Source of the DNA: Sipunculus nudus
Lineage: Eukaryota > Annelida > Sipuncula > Golfingiida > Sipunculidae
Reading direction: 5' to 3'
NCBI GenBank assembly: GCA_026874595.1
Contig: CM049306.1
Coordinates: 65,668,019-65,732,018 of the forward strand
Length of the DNA stretch: 64,000 nucleotides
How positions within the stretch are numbered: the stretch's first letter is position 1; every line of letters begins with the position of its first letter. The position numbers and the translations under genes were made by a program. Below, piece by piece: positions 24,689-35,560 of this stretch. The notes under the pieces were generated by a model. That model saw only the letters and a list, made by a program, of their open reading frames with translations, was not told the origin of the DNA and did no database searches.

Positions 24689-27361
24689 AAACAGACATCC
24701 GCGACTGACCAACCAGCTTGCGAAAATCGAAGATTTCCGGCAAGCAATAAAGTTGTGACTGTGCCTCCAACATGTATGATCATAGATGGGGCCCGGAGAG
24801 GCCGTCACGCACCGCTGCACACGCCGGCCGCCCACCGTAAGGACCCTGCCGCCACTTGCGGCGACGGCACGTGACTTCGTGGTTTGGTGAAACACGGCGC
24901 GAGATTCGACGAGACTGACAATGCGACCCCTGAATGTGACTGCGAGTGTCAGCCGCTATCCGGCGCTGCAAGCCATGTGTCTGTAGCGTGAAAAATGACA
25001 GAATTATAGGCATTTCTTTGAATGGTCACGTGTTCTCGTTTCACGAGAAACGGTGCGAGATATGACGAGACTTGCGATTGAATGGCTTAGAACTGGAGGG
25101 ATGCTGTCTAACGCCAAAAACCAGACCTTTCTATCGCAAACATCAACAGAGATAGAAGCTGGAAAACTCCGAATTTTCAGATTGTCAAGTTTTACCCCAA
25201 AATTTGGTAACCATGGTAACGGCAGCACAAAGCAACATGTGCGAAGGGATAAGCCAATGTTCCCAGTTTCAGATACGACCAAAAAAATGGTGTCACGTTT
25301 AATATTTTTTGAGATATTGCAGAAAAATGATATGTTACAGTGTTTCATGTACCACGCCCCCTGGTGGCTATTTCCAAAAAATGAAAAATTGGTTTCGAGA
25401 TATTTCTAAATAACACAAAATATGTCATTTTCAAAGTCATAGTTTAAAAAATGCGACCTGTAAGCCATATTTAATGAAATCTCGAAAATTCTCGTTTGAC
25501 GAGAAATGGTGCAAGATTTTACGAGACTTTTACTTGTATGATAAAAAGCTTATTTAGTACTATATGATGCAAAAAACTAGAACTCTCTAGCTTTAAAAAT
25601 GACAAAGTTGGAAAAAGTAGGCCTTTTATTTTCGAAAATCATGAGTTTTCCCCCAAAATGTGTAACCATAGAAACAGCAGATTTCAGCAGCATATATATC
25701 AGAAGAAAGGCCTTGGAATGCCGATTAAAATGAGCCATGTTTGAAGTGGCTACGACAAATAGTAATGGAGATATGAAGAAAAGAGCACTTTAGGAACTTT
25801 TGATGACCTTGACCTTGACCTTTGACCTATATTGCCCCAAAACAATAGGCTTCTTGCATTTTTGATTCTACACAAACTGTGAAAGTTTGAAAGCGATGGG
25901 ATGAAATTTGCGACCTGTAGAGACTGGACAGACAAACAAACAAACAAACAAACAGACAAACAGACATCCGCGACTGACCAACCAGCTTGCGAAAATCGAA
26001 GATTTCCGGCAAGCAATAAAGTTGTGACTGTGCCTCCAACATGTATGATCATAGATGGGGCCCGGAGAGGCAGTCACGCACCGCTGCACACGCCGGCCGC
26101 CCACCGTAAGGACCCTGCCGCCACTTGCGGCGACGGCACGTGACTTCGTGGTTTGGTGAAACACGGCGCGAGATTCGACGAGACTGACAATGCGACCCCT
26201 GAATGTGACTGCGAGTGTCAGCCGCTATCCGGCGCTGCAAGCCATGTGTCTGTAGCGTGAAAAATGACAGAATTATAGGCATTTCTTTGAATGGTCACGT
26301 GTTCTCGTTTCACGAGAAACGGTGCGAGATATGACGAGACTTGCGATTGAATGGCTTAGAACTGGAGGGATGCTGTCTAACGCCAAAAACCAGACCTTTC
26401 TATCGCAAACATCAACAGAGATAGAAGCTGGAAAACTCCGAATTTTCAGATTGTCAAGTTTTACCCCAAAATTTGGTAACCATGGTAACGGCAGCACAAA
26501 GCAACATGTGCGAAGGGATAAGCCAATGTTCCCAGTTTCAGATACGACCAAAAAAATGGTGTCACGTTTAATATTTTTTGAGATATTGCAGAAAAATGAT
26601 ATGTTACAGTGTTTCATGTACCACGCCCCCTGGTGGCTATTTCCAAAAAATGAAAAATTGGTTTCGAGATATTTCTAAATAACACAAAATATGTCATTTT
26701 CAAAGTCATAGTTTAAAAAATGCGACCTGTAAGCCATATTTAATGAAATCTCGAAAATTCTCGTTTGACGAGAAATGGTGCAAGATTTTACGAGACTTTT
26801 ACTTGTATGATAAAAAGCTTATTTAGTACTATATGATGCAAAAAACTAGAACTCTCTAGCTTTAAAAATGACAAAGTTGGAAAAAGTAGGCCTTTTATTT
26901 TCGAAAATCATGAGTTTTCCCCCAAAATGTGTAACCATAGAAACAGCAGATTTCAGCAGCATATATATCAGAAGAAAGGCCTTGGAATGCCGATTAAAAT
27001 GAGCCATGTTTGAAGTGGCTACGACAAATAGTAATGGAGATATGAAGAAAAGAGCACTTTAGGAACTTTTGATGACCTTGACCTTGACCTTTGACCTATA
27101 TTGCCCCAAAACAATAGGCTTCTTGCATTTTTGATTCTACACAAACTGTGAAAGTTTGAAAGCGATGGGATGAAATTTGCGACCTGTAGAGACTGGACAG
27201 ACAAACAAACAAACAAACAAACAGACAAACAGACATCCGCGACTGACCAACCAGCTTGCGAAAATCGAAGATTTCCGGCAAGCAACAAACAGACAAACAG
27301 ACATCCGCGACTGACCAACCAGCTTGCGAAAATCGAAGATTTCCGGCAAGCAACAAACAAA
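24689..27361 (+). repeat. Satellite block C, subfamily b (two near-identical units)
   Basis: Landmarks 24744 and 26013 are exactly 1,269 bp apart, and the two units differ at very few positions, implying recent duplication or conversion. The block ends with two further hairpin copies (about 27256-27283 and 27321-27350), then exits at ACTAGACGACC within CAAACAAAC. Confidence 0.9.
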
Positions 27362-28795
27362 CTAGACGACCATAGGTCGAACGCTTGCCCGAAATCGGAA
27401 GTGAAACACAGACGGACAGACAGAACATATTGTCGGTTTTCTATTAATGGAATGACTCTCAGGGACATTGCTGAGAATATGTGGCCCGTATAATGACATA
27501 TGAGACAAAAGAACAGGCAAGCAGACAAAGCTGACAACAAAAGACGAACAGACAGACATACTGACTTTGTGAGACAAGATTGACACCAGATGACATAACC
27601 TGGTGATTGAGAAGATTCAAAGGAAGAAAATGACTTATAATTTATGTAATTTAGATTTATAGTTTTGGAGGTATGGCGAATTAATGATATACTTGGGAGG
27701 CTCGACTGTAGCGCCCTCTAGCAGACATATTCCGAGGACGACAAATGCGTTTCGTATTATTAGTATATGGCAAGAGATGTCCCAGTTTCAAAAGGATTCC
27801 GTCAAAGCTGTGGCCTGTAGAATGCTATATGTAAGGCGTAAGAACCAGCAAGCAGGCGACTGAGGATAACGGACAAACAGATGGACACACTGACAAAGTG
27901 ACAGAAGATTGAAACCATATGCTTTAATCAGGTTATGGAGAAGACTCAAAGGAAGAAAATAAGCTATAGCTTATGTAACTGAGGCTTTGGGTGTAGAGAT
28001 ATGGCCAATACAATGGTATGTGTGTGAGGGTCGTGTGCAGCGCCCACTAGTGGCCATATCAGGAAAATGAAAAATTTATTTTTAGAAATTAGTTTAAGAC
28101 ATAAGATGTAATAGTTTCAAAAGGATTCCGTCAAAACTGTGGCCTATAGAATGCTATATGTGAGACGCAAGAACCAACAAGCAGGCGAATTTGAGGCATT
28201 GACAAACAGACGAAAACAATGACAAAGTGATTCAAGATTGAGTCCAGATGACTACTCCAGGTTATGGAGAAGACCCAAAGGAAGAAAAAAGCTACAGTTT
28301 ATGTTACTGAGGTTTATAGTTTTGGAGATATTGCCAAAGCATGATATGTTGGGAGAGGTTCGAGTTCAGCGCCCCCTAGCGGCCATATTCGGAAAATGAA
28401 AAATTGGTTTCGAGATATTAGTGTAAGACTTAAGATGTTATAGTTTCAAAAGGATTCTTTCAAAACTGTGGCCTATAGAATGCTATATGCGAGACGCAAG
28501 AGCAAGCAGGCGAATTTGAGGACAACTGACAAACAGACAGACACACTGACAAAGTGTCACAAAAGTGTGACCAGATGACTACACTAGGTTATGGAGAAGA
28601 CCCAGAGGAAGAAAATAAGCTAAAGTTTATGTAATTGAGGCTTATAATTTTGGAGATATGGCCAAAATATGATATGTTCGGGAGGTTCGCATCCAGCGCC
28701 CCCTAGCGGCCCTATTCAAATAATGAAAAAACAATTTTGAGATACTAGTGTAGGACTTATAATATGTCAGTTTCAAAAAGATTCCTGCAATAATG
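27362..28795 (+). repeat. 330-bp family, about four tandem units
   Basis: 'GGAGATATGGCC'-type phrases recur near 27666, 27996, 28323 and 28653, a spacing of about 330 bp. GC-rich cores follow at about 27711 (GCGCCCTCTAGCAG), 28040 (GCGCCCACTAGTGG), 28369 and 28696 (GCGCCCCCTAGCGG). All read as CTCF-like on the minus strand. Each unit ends in a short CTGACAAACAGACAGACA tract. No gene seen. Confidence 0.85.
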
Positions 28796-29418
28796 TGGCC
28801 TTTGGCGCAAGATGAATGAAATCTCGAAATATCTCAATTCACGAGATATTTTACGAGATACTGCAAGACTTGTAATAAAATCTTGAAGTACTAGTTGAAT
28901 GCTACTTGATGCAAAAAACTAGATCACTCTAGCTTTAAAACTGACAAAGTTAGAAAAATAAGACCCCTTATTTTCGAATATCTCGACTTTTCCCCAAAAA
29001 TTTGTAACCATGGTTACGGCAAATTTGAGTCAGCTACACACCAGATGACAGGCCTTGGAATGACGATTAAAATGAGCTATTGTTGAAGTAGATACGACTA
29101 TTAGTCACAAAGATATGAAGAAAAAACCGTTTTGAGAAGTTTTGATGACCTTGACCTTGACCTTTGACCTATATTGCCCAAAAACAATAGGCCTCTTGCA
29201 TTTTTGATTTTACACAAACTGTGAAAGTTTGAAAGTGATTGGTGCAAAATTGAGACCTGTAGAGAATTGACAGACAAACAGACAAACAGACAGACATCCG
29301 CGACTGACCAACCAGCTTGAGGAAATCGAAGATTTCCGGCAAGCAACAAACATCGTGACAAACAGACATACGCAACTGACCAACATGCTTGCTGAAATCG
29401 AAGATTTCCGGCAAGCAA
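28796..29418 (+). repeat. Partial 1.27-kb satellite unit ending in a doubled hairpin
   Basis: Contains the second-half features of the 1.27-kb unit: a CGAGA cluster (about 28825-28870), GTAACCATGGTTAC (about 29005), TGACCTTGACCTTGACC (about 29146) and 'AAAAACAATAGGCC'. Two diverged hairpins end near 29345 and 29415. Immediately after the second GGCAAGCAAT the sequence changes to the unrelated A family, so the array terminates at the hairpin. Confidence 0.8.
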
Positions 29419-30077
29419 TGATCAGTATCCATGCAAACAATTATGATGATCTCTGCATTAGTTGTTCAGATACTTCAGCTTTTGTATCAAATTTTCCATT
29501 ATTCTGAGCTGTACTTTGGAGTGCCATAGCTCATAGGATTTGGGTAACAGAGACCTAATTTCAAGTTTCAATGGAGACTTTTCATGGGTCTCCCTGTGTG
29601 TCAAGAATGAAGATTCTTGGTCCAGTCTTTACGATTTGTGACCTGTTAACAGATGTTCATATTTTTAAAGGTCTCAAAAATAGAGAAAAAATTCGTAAAA
29701 AATAGAAAAATACAGGTGGAGCCACAAGTCTGCAGAAACTGACGGAACATCTCATGATCAATATGTATGCCAAAAATTATGACCGTCAGTGATGTAGTTA
29801 ATGAGATATTGAAGTTTTTGTATGAAAATTTAGACTATTCTGGGGGTCTTTGGGGCCCCATAGCTCGAAGGATATGGGTAACAGAGACCTAATTTCTGGT
29901 TTCCAAGAAGATTTTTCATGGACCTCTCAGAATGTCAAGTTACAAGTTTCTAGGTCCAGCGGTTACAATTTGTGCCAGATTAACAGACGGACAGACAGAC
30001 AGACGGCACTACAGACGGACGTCAGACAAAGGGTGATCGCTATAAGTCATAAGACTGTAAGTCATCTGAGCTAAAAA
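29419..30077 (+). repeat. A-family satellite (about two ~338-bp units) with 3' terminus
   Basis: Two diverged units with 'TTGTTCAGATACTT', 'CATAGCTC..GGATATGGG', 'TAACAGAGACCTAATTTC', 'CTTTTCATGG' and 'CGATTTGTG'. It ends with a GACGGACAGACAGACAG microsatellite and 'CATCTGAGCTAAAAA', the 3' end shared with A and S elements at 48592 and 54498. It is followed by a ~20-bp R-element scrap (30078-30098) into which the LTR retrotransposon inserted. Confidence 0.75.
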
Positions 30078-30098
30078 TTTGGATATGGTTAACATACA

Positions 30099-30550
30099 TG
30101 TAGAATAGTTTGCTAATAAATAGACCCTCGTAACCTATATTTGAATGTGTATGGCTTTTTAATATTGTCAGACTAATAGCTAGTGCCAGTCACTTGTACG
30201 ACTGCGCACACTCATTAGCGCAGGGCGAAACCAGCGTTCATTTGGAAGCCATATTCGTAAAAGCTGTGTGGTTGAGCCGCGCTGGAGCATTTTAGCATCT
30301 CATCTGAGGATGCCAGATGTTGACCATTCCTTCTGGGAGTAACCAGCCACCCTAACCCTAACCCTAAGTTACATTATTCTTAGCCCTGAGTATTAGTTCC
30401 TAATACTTGCTGATCTTGTACCATAAGCTTGTAAGCTTGTGTGCTGTGTAAGCAGAGGCTCTGCCTTGCTGATACTGTGTGATGAACAACATTGGAATAA
30501 AACATCTACTAATGTGCAGCCTTGTTTATACTTAATAGAGACCGGTTACA
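30099..30550 (+). repeat. 5' LTR
   Basis: 452 bp, starting TGTAGAATAGTTTGC and ending ACCGGTTACA. It contains a polyadenylation signal AATAAA at 30496-30501 and three telomere-like CCCTAA repeats at 30350-30367. No clear TATA box. It differs from the 3' LTR mainly at 30297-30307 (a small rearranged block), with scattered substitutions and 1-2-base indels elsewhere. Confidence 0.95.
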
Positions 30551-33276
30551 GCTGGCGGCAGCGCTGGGATTGGCTGCTTTTCATGAACTGTAATAAAACT
30601 AACAGGGTGGCTGGTTAGGAGCTTGTTCGCGCCTGATGCAGTCGGTGATGTGGTGTTCTCTGATGTGGCGTTCCCTGATCTGTGACCTCGATGTGGACCT
30701 TGCTGTCGAACCATATATATGGCTATGAGGTTTCCTGTGTGAACTACAGATACTTGATGGTTGATGTTTCCTCGCATAATGGACAATATAATATGTATGT
30801 ACCCATGGAGAGTCTATTCATTCATAGGGACAGTCCAAGAGTGACTCACAAATATATACTACATTTATACCCTTGACATTGTGTGCTTTACGAGTTTGTA
30901 TGCATGATCATACAAACATGCCAGGAAATGGACTGGTGTCAGCATCACTTGTAAGCTGTGGATGATATTGCTCTGTTGAGAGAGAAGGACTGTCTTGATG
31001 GACATTTACTGTGTTTGTTGTGATCATAGATGTTGCATATTTGATCACACATCCTTATTATATTTTGTGAATGTTGTGCTATATTGACAGATGTTGCACG
31101 GTTGGGTACAGATATGTTTTCACAGGTTTCAGGGGCTGCTGATGCAATCACAGCTGTAGTGACCATTAGATTAAAGTTATTTGTTTGCATATCATAGCAT
31201 GTTTGCTACTTGTATGCTAAGCATACACAAGGGTTGATACGTCACAATTTGAATTTTGTTGGTTGTATTTTGAATGCTATATAAAAATATAGAGTGGCGA
31301 GTGCCAAGGTGATATAATTCCATGGTTTGATGCATTATGCATGGTTGTAAGTGCAACACATGCGAACAGTCATTTAATTTTACTGATGTGTTCACAAGAC
31401 ATGGAATTTCAGGTGACACTGAACAAAGTGTACATTGTTGTTACATACTTGCATGTATAGGTGTCACTATGTATTTTTGTCAATAGTTTGATGGAAATTT
31501 TGATTTTTACTGTATGTCACCAAGAATATATTTTACTTAAAAGTTGAAGAGTGCAAGTTGCTGGTAAGTACTGTAATACAGCAGTAACTTCGGTATTATC
31601 ATCGTCACATCGTTCGTTGACATCGCTCCATGTCACAATTTGCTGATGCGTTTGAAAACATCACTGGTCAACTTAACTAAATATCAAAATAACTGAAGTT
31701 ACCTTGTCGAGATACGCACGTATAGCAAACATGACGCGTGAAAACGAGTGATTTTAAAGTGAAATTAAAATGGCCGGTCGCGGTCAGCAAGTTTTTTTCC
31801 TCAAGAAAGTTTCTGTGTGGGTGCCATCTTGTCAAGGTAGCGTTCGTGCAAGGCACACTGGGACGGAATAGGTGGCTGTTCTGTTTACCACCCATCGCAT
31901 ACAGCCGTTCAAAATATTCTTAGCAGAACACCAGGGCGGTTCAGCACATGGTGGCACTCAAACTTGTATTTAAAACAATCATCAGCCATTTTGCGACTCT
32001 TTACGATGTCAGCTTTTTATTCATTTTACTTTCTAAACAAATAATCGTTGCTAAATAATGCTGCAAATGGGTTTAAAGTAGGCATTTATTTCAATGTTGC
32101 TTGACCATGCCCAACGAAGTGGGTCGCTGTGTTACAGCAGGGGTGTTTTAAACGTATTATTTGGTGACAATTACCAAGATTTTTTATAACAAGTTATATA
32201 TCGCACGAAAGATATACATGTCAAGGTTCTACATTTAAATTTTTATATGTATACCACGAGCTGTGATTAAGTTCCTGCAGGTTGAAAATCTGACAGTTTC
32301 AGCAGTCTTAGCCATCATGTCGCCCCCTGAACGCTACTGCGTGATGGTGCGTAATAGTGGATAGTATTCAGGCTTTTTGCTTCAATAAATGTACATACAA
32401 ACCTCAATTCAGTGTTCATACTAAGGTCTTTGACAATTGCACGTACATGCAAAGAAGCGTTTTGATGCACAGAAGAATCGTTTTGCATAACCACCATTCA
32501 AACGAAACGATCGTTCGGGGAATCTTTCTTTTTCTGATAAATGCCTGCCAATCCATGTGCAAAAGTCGTTAGTAACATACAGATATTTTGTCCCTATCTC
32601 GAGCGTTTAATATATATTTAATAAACGTAATCTGGCAACATATTTAAGCTCTGTAATTAATACTTTTTTTATTCTAGACTTCATTAAAGCAGCTATGTCG
32701 TGATTTATTTTGCTACGTGCAGCTAATTATCTTACCCTTAGGCCAGAGACGGAGTCGGGATGCGGCCTTTAAGGGGGGTTTTGGGTATTTGGACCTTAGT
32801 GGGAGCTCCTTTAAGAGACCTTGAAAACTCAGGGTGCGGCTATAAATAGACGTGCGGCCATAAAAACAAGATTTACGGTATTAATAGTATATGAACCATT
32901 ATTGTTGTTGTACATGTAAGCTTGTACTACACAAGATTTGTCCAGGTACTTTGTATCACAAGGTGTATATTGCATACTTTTCTGACTAGTTCTGCACATG
33001 GTGATGTACCTGTTATTTAGGGAAGTTGTTGAATAGAGTACCGTGTAGTTATTGCATTTATGAAGAAGGTGAGTCATACTTGTATGCTTATGTGATATGT
33101 CGCTGATGTATGCTAATGTTTTTTTTATTTGGTGAAATATGTACCTCATTGGGTCGACACTACTGCATTCCCTGTGTGATGTCATTACAATTTAAAGTTA
33201 ATGTGGATTTTTTGATTTTCATGGAAAGGCTTAGACATATTTTGTTAATCGGTACAGCAATTATTACTGGATTAAG
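30551..33276 (+). other. 2.7-kb leader between 5' LTR and gag
   Basis: No reading frame above about 118 codons and none with recognisable similarity. This is long for a gypsy leader, so it may hold an insertion or a decayed extra region. A block at 32755-32880 has a TATAAATA box (32841-32848) within 'GGCTATAAATAG' and 'AGATTTACGGTA', resembling a separate repeat or promoter. Several upstream ATGs precede the gag ATG. No internal element could be bounded. Confidence 0.55.
30553..30571 (+). promoter_or_regulatory. Primer binding site, probably tRNA-Leu
   Basis: TGGCGGCAGCGCTGGGATT starts two bases after the 5' LTR. Its complement ends in CCA and, from memory of animal tRNA-Leu (AAG/TAG type) 3' ends, differs at two positions. 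Location and the TGG start are what a minus-strand primer site requires; the tRNA identity is inference. Confidence 0.7.
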
Positions 33277-33849
33277 ATGGCCGAAGCACAAATCCAAGAG
33301 CTTCAGCAACAGTTAGCAGATTTGCAAACTAAAAACCTAGCTTTAGAAGATGAGCTCAAAGCTAAACATATTGTTAAGGTTGTACAAACTTCACAAAAAC
33401 TGAGGAAGTACAGTGGCGATCCCAGAGATTTAAAGAAATGGATTGCCGACTGCCAACACCAGGTTAGTCTCCAGTCACTTAGTGAGAGGAATGCAGTTGA
33501 CTTTATCCTCTCACATTTAGAGGGGGATGCCGAGGACGAGGTTAAGTTTGACTTGAAGGAGGATGATGTTACTTCCTCTAGAATATATGATGTTTTAGCC
33601 AATGCATTTGGCGAACAGATAACTGCAGTCGATGTGCTAGATTTATGTTATGCTAGGCAGCAGGGAGAGAGGGAAATGCTGCGAGAGTACAGCTTTGCAC
33701 TAATGAGATTAGCAGAGCGGGCACTTAGTTTGGACAGTAATTGTATTACCAAAAAGACTCTTTCGTGCGAGATAGATTTGTACAGAGAGTGCGGGACAGG
33801 CATCTTAGAGATCATCTTAGGGCAGAGATTAGAAGGAACAGAGATTTGA
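33277..33849 (+). pseudogene. gag, N-terminal part (coiled coil plus capsid-like region)
   Basis: The ATG at 33277 has a strong context (AAGATGGCC). Residues 1-30 form a short coiled coil (repeated Q/L/E, 'ELQQQLADLQTKNLALEDEL'). A helical gypsy-type capsid region follows, with KWIADCQHQ and 'FILSHLEGDAEDEV', then 'LREYSFALMRLAERAL'. The meaningful frame is lost near an A5 run at 33751-33755. Beyond it this frame turns into unrelated residues before its stop, and the capsid continues one frame back (-1), consistent with a one-base loss. The protein would package the element RNA into cytoplasmic particles. The break falls mid-capsid, so I read it as a mutation or sequencing error rather than programmed recoding. 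Confidence 0.85.
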
Positions 33850-34430
33850 AGTTTCGTGATATCCGGGAAGAAGCCGTACGTTACGCAGAAGAAGATAAGG
33901 TAAATAAGACAAAGAAGGTCTCCTGTCATTCCATCGAGTCGGGCGAACCTGTCTTGCCTACCGACCCAGCAGAGACTTGTGTTGAAGAGCAAGGAATCGA
34001 CATAGGTGGGTTGCAAAGTAAGATTGATAAGATGCTAGAGCTTCAACTCAACCAACAAAAGCAGATCCCTGCTCAACAAGAACAGATATTTAACCAACAG
34101 GAAATGCTGGTGGCTCTTTCGAAGGGGAAACCCCAGACGGCTGAAGCAAGAAAAGGCGATGCATGTCATTTTTGTGGGAAATTAGGGCACTGGAAGAGAC
34201 AGTGTTTAAAATGGAAAGCCGCTCTGAGGAAGGGGGCAAAGGATAACCGGCCAAACACTGATCAGGCCCTTCAGTTTGTGCCCCAGGCATATTGTGCTCC
34301 ACCATGGCAGCCTCCTGTGTATGCAACGACTAGCATACGACCTCCGCCAGTACAGCCACAGCCAGGACCAGGACAGTTGCTTGGGAACACCCCTGGTGGT
34401 CCCCAGGGGCCAAATTTATCTTTAAACTAG
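33741..34430 (+). pseudogene. gag, C-terminal part (capsid end plus nucleocapsid)
   Basis: Continues the capsid from about 33755 in the -1 frame ('VRDRFVQRVRDRHLRDHLRA'), then a charged linker, a glutamine-rich heptad-like stretch ('QLNQQKQIPAQQEQIFNQQE') and a single CCHC zinc knuckle of pattern C-x2-C-x4-H-x4-C at 34164-34205 (CHFCGKLGHWKRQC). The C-terminal tail is proline/glutamine-rich. The listed start (an ATG) is only where an ATG occurs in this frame; translation would really enter from the upstream part. The frame ends at TAG 34428-34430, directly after the slippery heptamer. Confidence 0.88.
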
Positions 34431-34479
34431 TAACCCCCACTCCTATGAGCCGAACAGTGGGGTCATGTCCAGAAGGCTC
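34421..34479 (+). promoter_or_regulatory. -1 programmed ribosomal frameshift signal (slippery site plus pseudoknot)
   Basis: T_TTA_AAC at 34421-34427 is a canonical X_XXY_YYZ heptamer in phase with gag, and the next gag codon is the TAG stop. Shifting -1 enters the open pol frame. Seven bases downstream a 6-bp stem can form: CCCCAC (34435-34440) with GTGGGG (34457-34462). Loop bases GAGCC (34447-34451) are complementary to GGCTC (34475-34479), giving a possible H-type pseudoknot. Spacing and geometry fit known retroviral gag-pol signals, apart from 5 unpaired bases between the stems. Folding was done by hand only. Confidence 0.8.
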
Positions 34480-35560
34480 GACATTATCACCAAGTATTCT
34501 GAGCAGAAGTGTTGGCAGTCGTCCAACAACTATAGCCAAGTTCAATAATGTAGACATAGCGTGTTTAATTGACTGCGGGTCAATGGTGACAACCATCAAC
34601 GAGTCTGCTTTTAATACATTCCTAGCCCCGAGTGGAGTTGGATTTCAAACAGGACATGGGTTCCCAATTCGAGGAGCAAACGGACTCAATATTCAATACG
34701 TTGGAGTTGCAGTGCTGAACATACAGGTGGAAGACACCCTTGTGAGAGATATAGGAGTGTTTATCATGAAAGATACCAAGGAGACTGAGGAAAGTCGTAA
34801 GAACTTGCCTCGGATAATAGGAACTAATGTACTCGGAAGGATCCCAAAGTTTTTGTCATTATTTAAAGAAACAGCAGAATCGAACTCCTGTTTTGCAAGG
34901 TTGGCTGGAGGAGCCAATCACATTCTGCCGGCGTCATCTATTTCGAGTGTTCAGGTGACATGTCCTAAGGGAGGTTCTGTTGTCATAGAACCATTAAAGG
35001 ATCAAGGGGTACAGGGAATTCAGGTGTTACCTGTTTGGATTTCTGAAAGGGACGGCCCTGTAACCATCCCCGTTGTCAATACAAACCTTCATGATGTTAC
35101 TATAAGAAGGGGGACTAGACTTGGACTTGTTATGGATGCCAACCAAGTTGAACCAAAAATAGATGTGGACATTCGTTGTAATCATATATTTGTAGCTCAA
35201 GCTGAGCATGAGCCTAACCAAGAATGCACTGTTTCTGAGGATTATCTTCCAAAGATAACCGCGGATAATTTTCCTGGATCCCCTGAGGAACTTGTTAAGG
35301 CCCAGGAATTGTTTAGACGTCATGCAAAGGTATTCATGAAGGATGACAAACCGCTTGGTTGCACCTCTGCTATAAAGCACAAGATTAGAACATGTGACAA
35401 TGAGCCAATTGTGCAGCCTTTTCGTAGGTTGCCTCCTCACCAATGGAATGAGGTAAAGAAGCACTTAGAAGAGTTGCTAGCTAGTGGTGTAATTAAAGAA
35501 AGCAACTCAAATTATGCAAGACCTATTGTCATTGTCCTATTGTCATTGACACAAGCGTAA
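34424..35560 (+). pseudogene. pol part 1: aspartic protease and start of reverse transcriptase
   Basis: The frame is open upstream of its first ATG (34445) into the frameshift site, as expected for Gag-Pol fusion. The retropepsin region includes IACLIDCGSMVTTI, where the usual D-T/S-G catalytic triad is D-C-G (34571-34579; residues 43-45 from the ATG), and a later 'LPRIIGTNVLG' matching the conserved I-I/L-G strand. The RT entry follows: 'HKIRTCDNEPIVQPFRRLPP' and 'HLEELLASGVIKESNSNYA'. The frame is lost at a tandem duplication (13-bp copies 35522-35534 and 35536-35548), and the next RT segment lies in another frame. Function would be polyprotein cleavage and first-strand synthesis. Confidence 0.88.

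Noticed and set aside
1-29418. Direct repeats considered as a CRISPR array
   Set aside because: Units are 330-1,275 bp without short repeat/spacer alternation, in a clearly eukaryotic context.
30350-30367. CCCTAA repeats as a real telomere or interstitial telomere
   Set aside because: Only three units, present identically in both LTRs, so they belong to the retrotransposon.
33746-33760. The frame change at the A5 run in gag as programmed frameshifting
   Set aside because: The heptamer (C_AAA_AAG) lacks the required XXX, the break lies in the capsid rather than at gag-pol, and a proper signal exists at 34421.
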